Assembly: GCA_965197825.1 (NCBI GenBank) | Contig: CBDANW010000003.1 | Coordinates: 1,488,001 to 1,552,000, forward strand | DNA from: CBDANW01 sp965197825 | GTDB taxonomy: Bacteria; Acidobacteriota; Vicinamibacteria; Marinacidobacterales; DATDRI01 | Reading direction: 5' to 3' | Length of the DNA stretch: 64,000 bases | Shown: positions 62,652-64,000 of the stretch, one piece after another | Numbering within the stretch: position 1 is the first letter of the stretch | Layout of the letters: the number at the start of each line of letters is the position of its first letter | Position numbers and translations under genes: made by a program | The notes under the pieces: generated by a model | Seen by the model: only the letters and a program-made list of their open reading frames with translations | Told to the model about the DNA's origin: nothing | Database searches by the model: none

Positions 62652-62930
62652 CCGGCGAGAACGGCGACAATTTCAGACAACAAACTCGCGCGCGAGACTG
62701 TTGCGCTATGCATATGGGTAAGCTCCGGTGGGCGACTAGCTCGATATCACGCCAGCTCAACGACCAGCATGCCTGGAGTCGAGATGGGTATGTCTGGAGT
62801 GTTTCACCTTCGTCCCAACCTGCCACTCTTTGTGACGCGGTCGCTACAATGACCGAACCTCCCGATTAACGACACGACGTCCCCACCGGGGCTTTGCGCG
62901 GGGGAGGGTACAGATGATATCATTGGCAGT

Positions 62931-63182
62931 ATGAAGACGATATCTATCACAGTATCAAAAGAGGATTACGAGGCATTCCGGCGGGCGGCGAAACGGCAAA
63001 ACCGGTCGATCGCACAACTCATTCGTGAAGCCATGGCCGAGTATCGGAGGGCACTTCTACCGGAGCGGACACGACTTACAGAACTTCCGGTTCTACCAGG
63101 CCATCGCCGGACGGGTGATCTGCCTTCCCGAGCCGAAATCTACGACGAGATATTTGATCGCAAGGAGACGGGCTCCAAGTGA
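62931..63182 (+). CDS. VapB-like ribbon-helix-helix antitoxin
   Basis: An 83-residue protein: MKTISITVSKEDYEAFRRAA begins a ribbon-helix-helix DNA-binding domain (KRQNRSIAQLIREAMAEYR), and the C-terminal tail (PSRAEIYDEIFD) probably wraps around the toxin. It overlaps the next gene by 4 nt (GTGA at 63179-63182). This is the standard order of type II antitoxin then toxin. It should repress its own promoter; a TGATATCA palindrome lies at 62913-62920, 10 bp before the start, a plausible operator. Confidence 0.85.
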   Translation: MKTISITVSKEDYEAFRRAAKRQNRSIAQLIREAMAEYRRALLPERTRLTELPVLPGHRRTGDLPSRAEIYDEIFDRKETGSK

Positions 63183-63616
63183 AGCGAGGTATTGATTCGA
63201 ACGTCCTCGTTTACACTCACATCCCGTCCTTCGAAGAGCACCCGACCGTTAGGGCGTTTCTTGTCGACCAACTCGCTCGATCCGACGTGGTCCTAGTTTT
63301 CACACCGCCGGTTCTCCACGAGTTCGTTCACGTTGTCACCGATGGCCGTCGCTTCGAGCCTCCGGTGGCAACGAGCGAGGCACTTGCCGTCGCACGTATG
63401 TACTTGGGACGGACGAACACGGAATGTCTGACTGCAGATGAACTCGTCGTGCTCGAGGCTTTCGATCTCCTTGAAAGACACAATCTAGGTCGCAAGCGGA
63501 TTGCCGACACCCTTCTTGCTGCGACTCTCCTGCATCACGGTATCAGTGAACTGATCACCTGCAACGTCGGCGATTTTGGAGTGTTCGACGGACTGGATGT
63601 AATCGATCCCCGGTGA
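63179..63616 (+). CDS. VapC-like PIN-domain toxin
   Basis: A 145-residue PIN ribonuclease. Acidic residues for Mg2+ are visible: Asp6 in GIDSNVLVYT, Glu in VLHEFVHVV, Asp in RKRIADTLLAATLLHHG and Asp in TCNVGDFGVFDGL. It starts with GTG at 63179 overlapping the antitoxin stop. Typical targets are tRNA or rRNA; the exact one cannot be read from sequence. A hairpin follows at 63665. Confidence 0.9.
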   Translation: MKRGIDSNVLVYTHIPSFEEHPTVRAFLVDQLARSDVVLVFTPPVLHEFVHVVTDGRRFEPPVATSEALAVARMYLGRTNTECLTADELVVLEAFDLLERHNLGRKRIADTLLAATLLHHGISELITCNVGDFGVFDGLDVIDPR

Positions 63617-63664
63617 GTTTTGTCGGCGGAAACGCTCGCTGGACGGCCACGCAGACTCATCGTA

Positions 63665-63693
63665 GCCCGCCTACGCCGTGGCGGGCTTCTGCT
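63665..63693 (+). terminator. Possible terminator after the VapBC-type pair
   Basis: GCCCGCC (63667-63673) and GGCGGGC (63682-63688) form a stem with an 8-nt loop. The following TTCTGCT is only weakly T-rich, so termination is uncertain. Confidence 0.4.
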
Positions 63694-63824
63694 ACCCACG
63701 GTTTCGGCGAGGTCAAGCCGAAGTTCGCCCATGGAGCGCTCGCTGGGCGAACGAAGGCTGGCGGCGCCGGTTGCTATCAAGACCCTCGTGCCATACGATG
63801 TCCGCTTTACGGGTCGAAAAGAAC

Positions 63825-64000
63825 ATGCCTCTCATGGCCGGCGAGAAGCTCGGATCCTACGAGATCCTGTCCCCCCTCGGTGCGGGTGGGATGGGAGAGG
63901 TGTATCGCGCGCGTGACACCAAGCTTGGGCGTGAGGTCGCCATTAAAGTCCTTCCTGAAGAGTTCACGGAACATCCGCAAAAGCTAGCCCGCTTCGAGCG
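63825..64000 (+). CDS. Ser/Thr protein kinase, N-terminus (runs off the window)
   Basis: The frame reads MPLMAGEKLGSYEILSPLG, then AGGMGEVYRARDTKLGREVA and IKVLPEEFTEHPQKLARFER to the last base. The glycine loop GAGGMGEVY and the ATP-binding Lys in VAIKVL are clear. The combination EKLGSYEIL...RARDTKLGREVAIKVLPEEF is strongly characteristic of Acidobacteriota kinases, often fused to WD40-like or TPR regions. Starts at 63825 or 63834 are both possible, and the frame is open from ATG 63798. The C-terminal part is outside. Confidence 0.92.
   Translation, partial: MPLMAGEKLGSYEILSPLGAGGMGEVYRARDTKLGREVAIKVLPEEFTEHPQKLARFE

Noticed and set aside
62769..62852. 27-codon frame (MPGVEMGMSGVFHLRPNLPL start) upstream of the VapBC-type pair
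   Set aside because: Too short, no ribosome-binding site and no known family; treated as intergenic.
1..64000. tRNA, rRNA or riboswitch genes
   Set aside because: I looked for T-loop-like GTTCGAATC sequence and for rRNA-like and known riboswitch sequence and found none I could support by eye.

Overview
The window looks like a metagenome-derived or symbiont chromosome piece from a high-G+C Gram-negative bacterium, most likely an Acidobacteriota. The clues are the soluble-start Ser/Thr kinases opening with a GSYEILSPLGAGGMGEVYRA-type glycine loop (63825 onward; a second, broken one at 14903), a gingipain-like C25 peptidase remnant, an exported M28/M49 peptidase pair, HtrA, PF13557-type and other outer-membrane barrels, and sulfatases. 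This placement is inference; no rRNA or tRNA gene was recognised.

Layout. 1-5 kb: IS1595, IS256 and IS630 elements packed around a disrupted coiled-coil-like gene. 4.9-8.65 kb: htrA, an outer-membrane barrel, an inositol-monophosphatase-family gene and the first 35 codons of a GT39 glycosyltransferase cut by an IS. 8.65-13.06 kb: a nest of elements (IS256-type 'IS-A' interrupted by IS256-type 'IS-B', then an intact IS3, then another IS-A piece). 13.1-15.7 kb: barrel, alpha/beta hydrolase, truncated kinase. 15.7-20.2 kb: decayed IS-A, another IS256-type element, and an IS66 transposase coupled to a DUF4338 (DruA-like) gene. 20.2-40.7 kb: an IS-free block of ordinary genes, mostly intact (amidase plus a GatC-like partner, M28 and M49 peptidases, ligA, NUDIX, DapB-like, CPBP protease, lysA, PIN-like protein, cysteine-desulfurase-like enzyme, ygfZ, thiI, hydrolase, SirB1-like). 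40.7-46.3 kb: second IS630, IS-A, IS66 and IS256 remnants, C25 remnant. 46.3-51 kb: a run of exported or outer-membrane genes that are all frameshifted. 51.2-64 kb: exported FAH-family protein, glnK-amt, sulfatase-TPR, AcnX-swivel remnant, DsbA-type lipoprotein, a DUF3179/FAD-oxidase junction, putrescine genes aguB-aguA, a VapBC module and the start of a kinase.

About a quarter of the window is IS or IS debris. Several insertions can be read precisely: the IS256 at 750-2149 and IS-B at 9145-10516 each have a perfect 8-bp target duplication, and both IS630 copies sit in the TA of a TAG stop codon at an ACTAGT site. IS-A occurs five times and none of its ends shows a matching target duplication, which points to rearrangement through these copies.

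The most novel material is non-coding: (i) a dispersed 43-44 nt intergenic repeat with CGTCTGGC at one end, found as eight units at four loci; (ii) two 220-240 bp fold-back elements sharing one G+C-rich core but having different arms; (iii) a 101-bp TA-flanked palindromic element abutting the htrA stop codon. Frameshifts are concentrated in 46-60 kb. They may be real decay or low-quality assembly, and this cannot be settled from the sequence alone.
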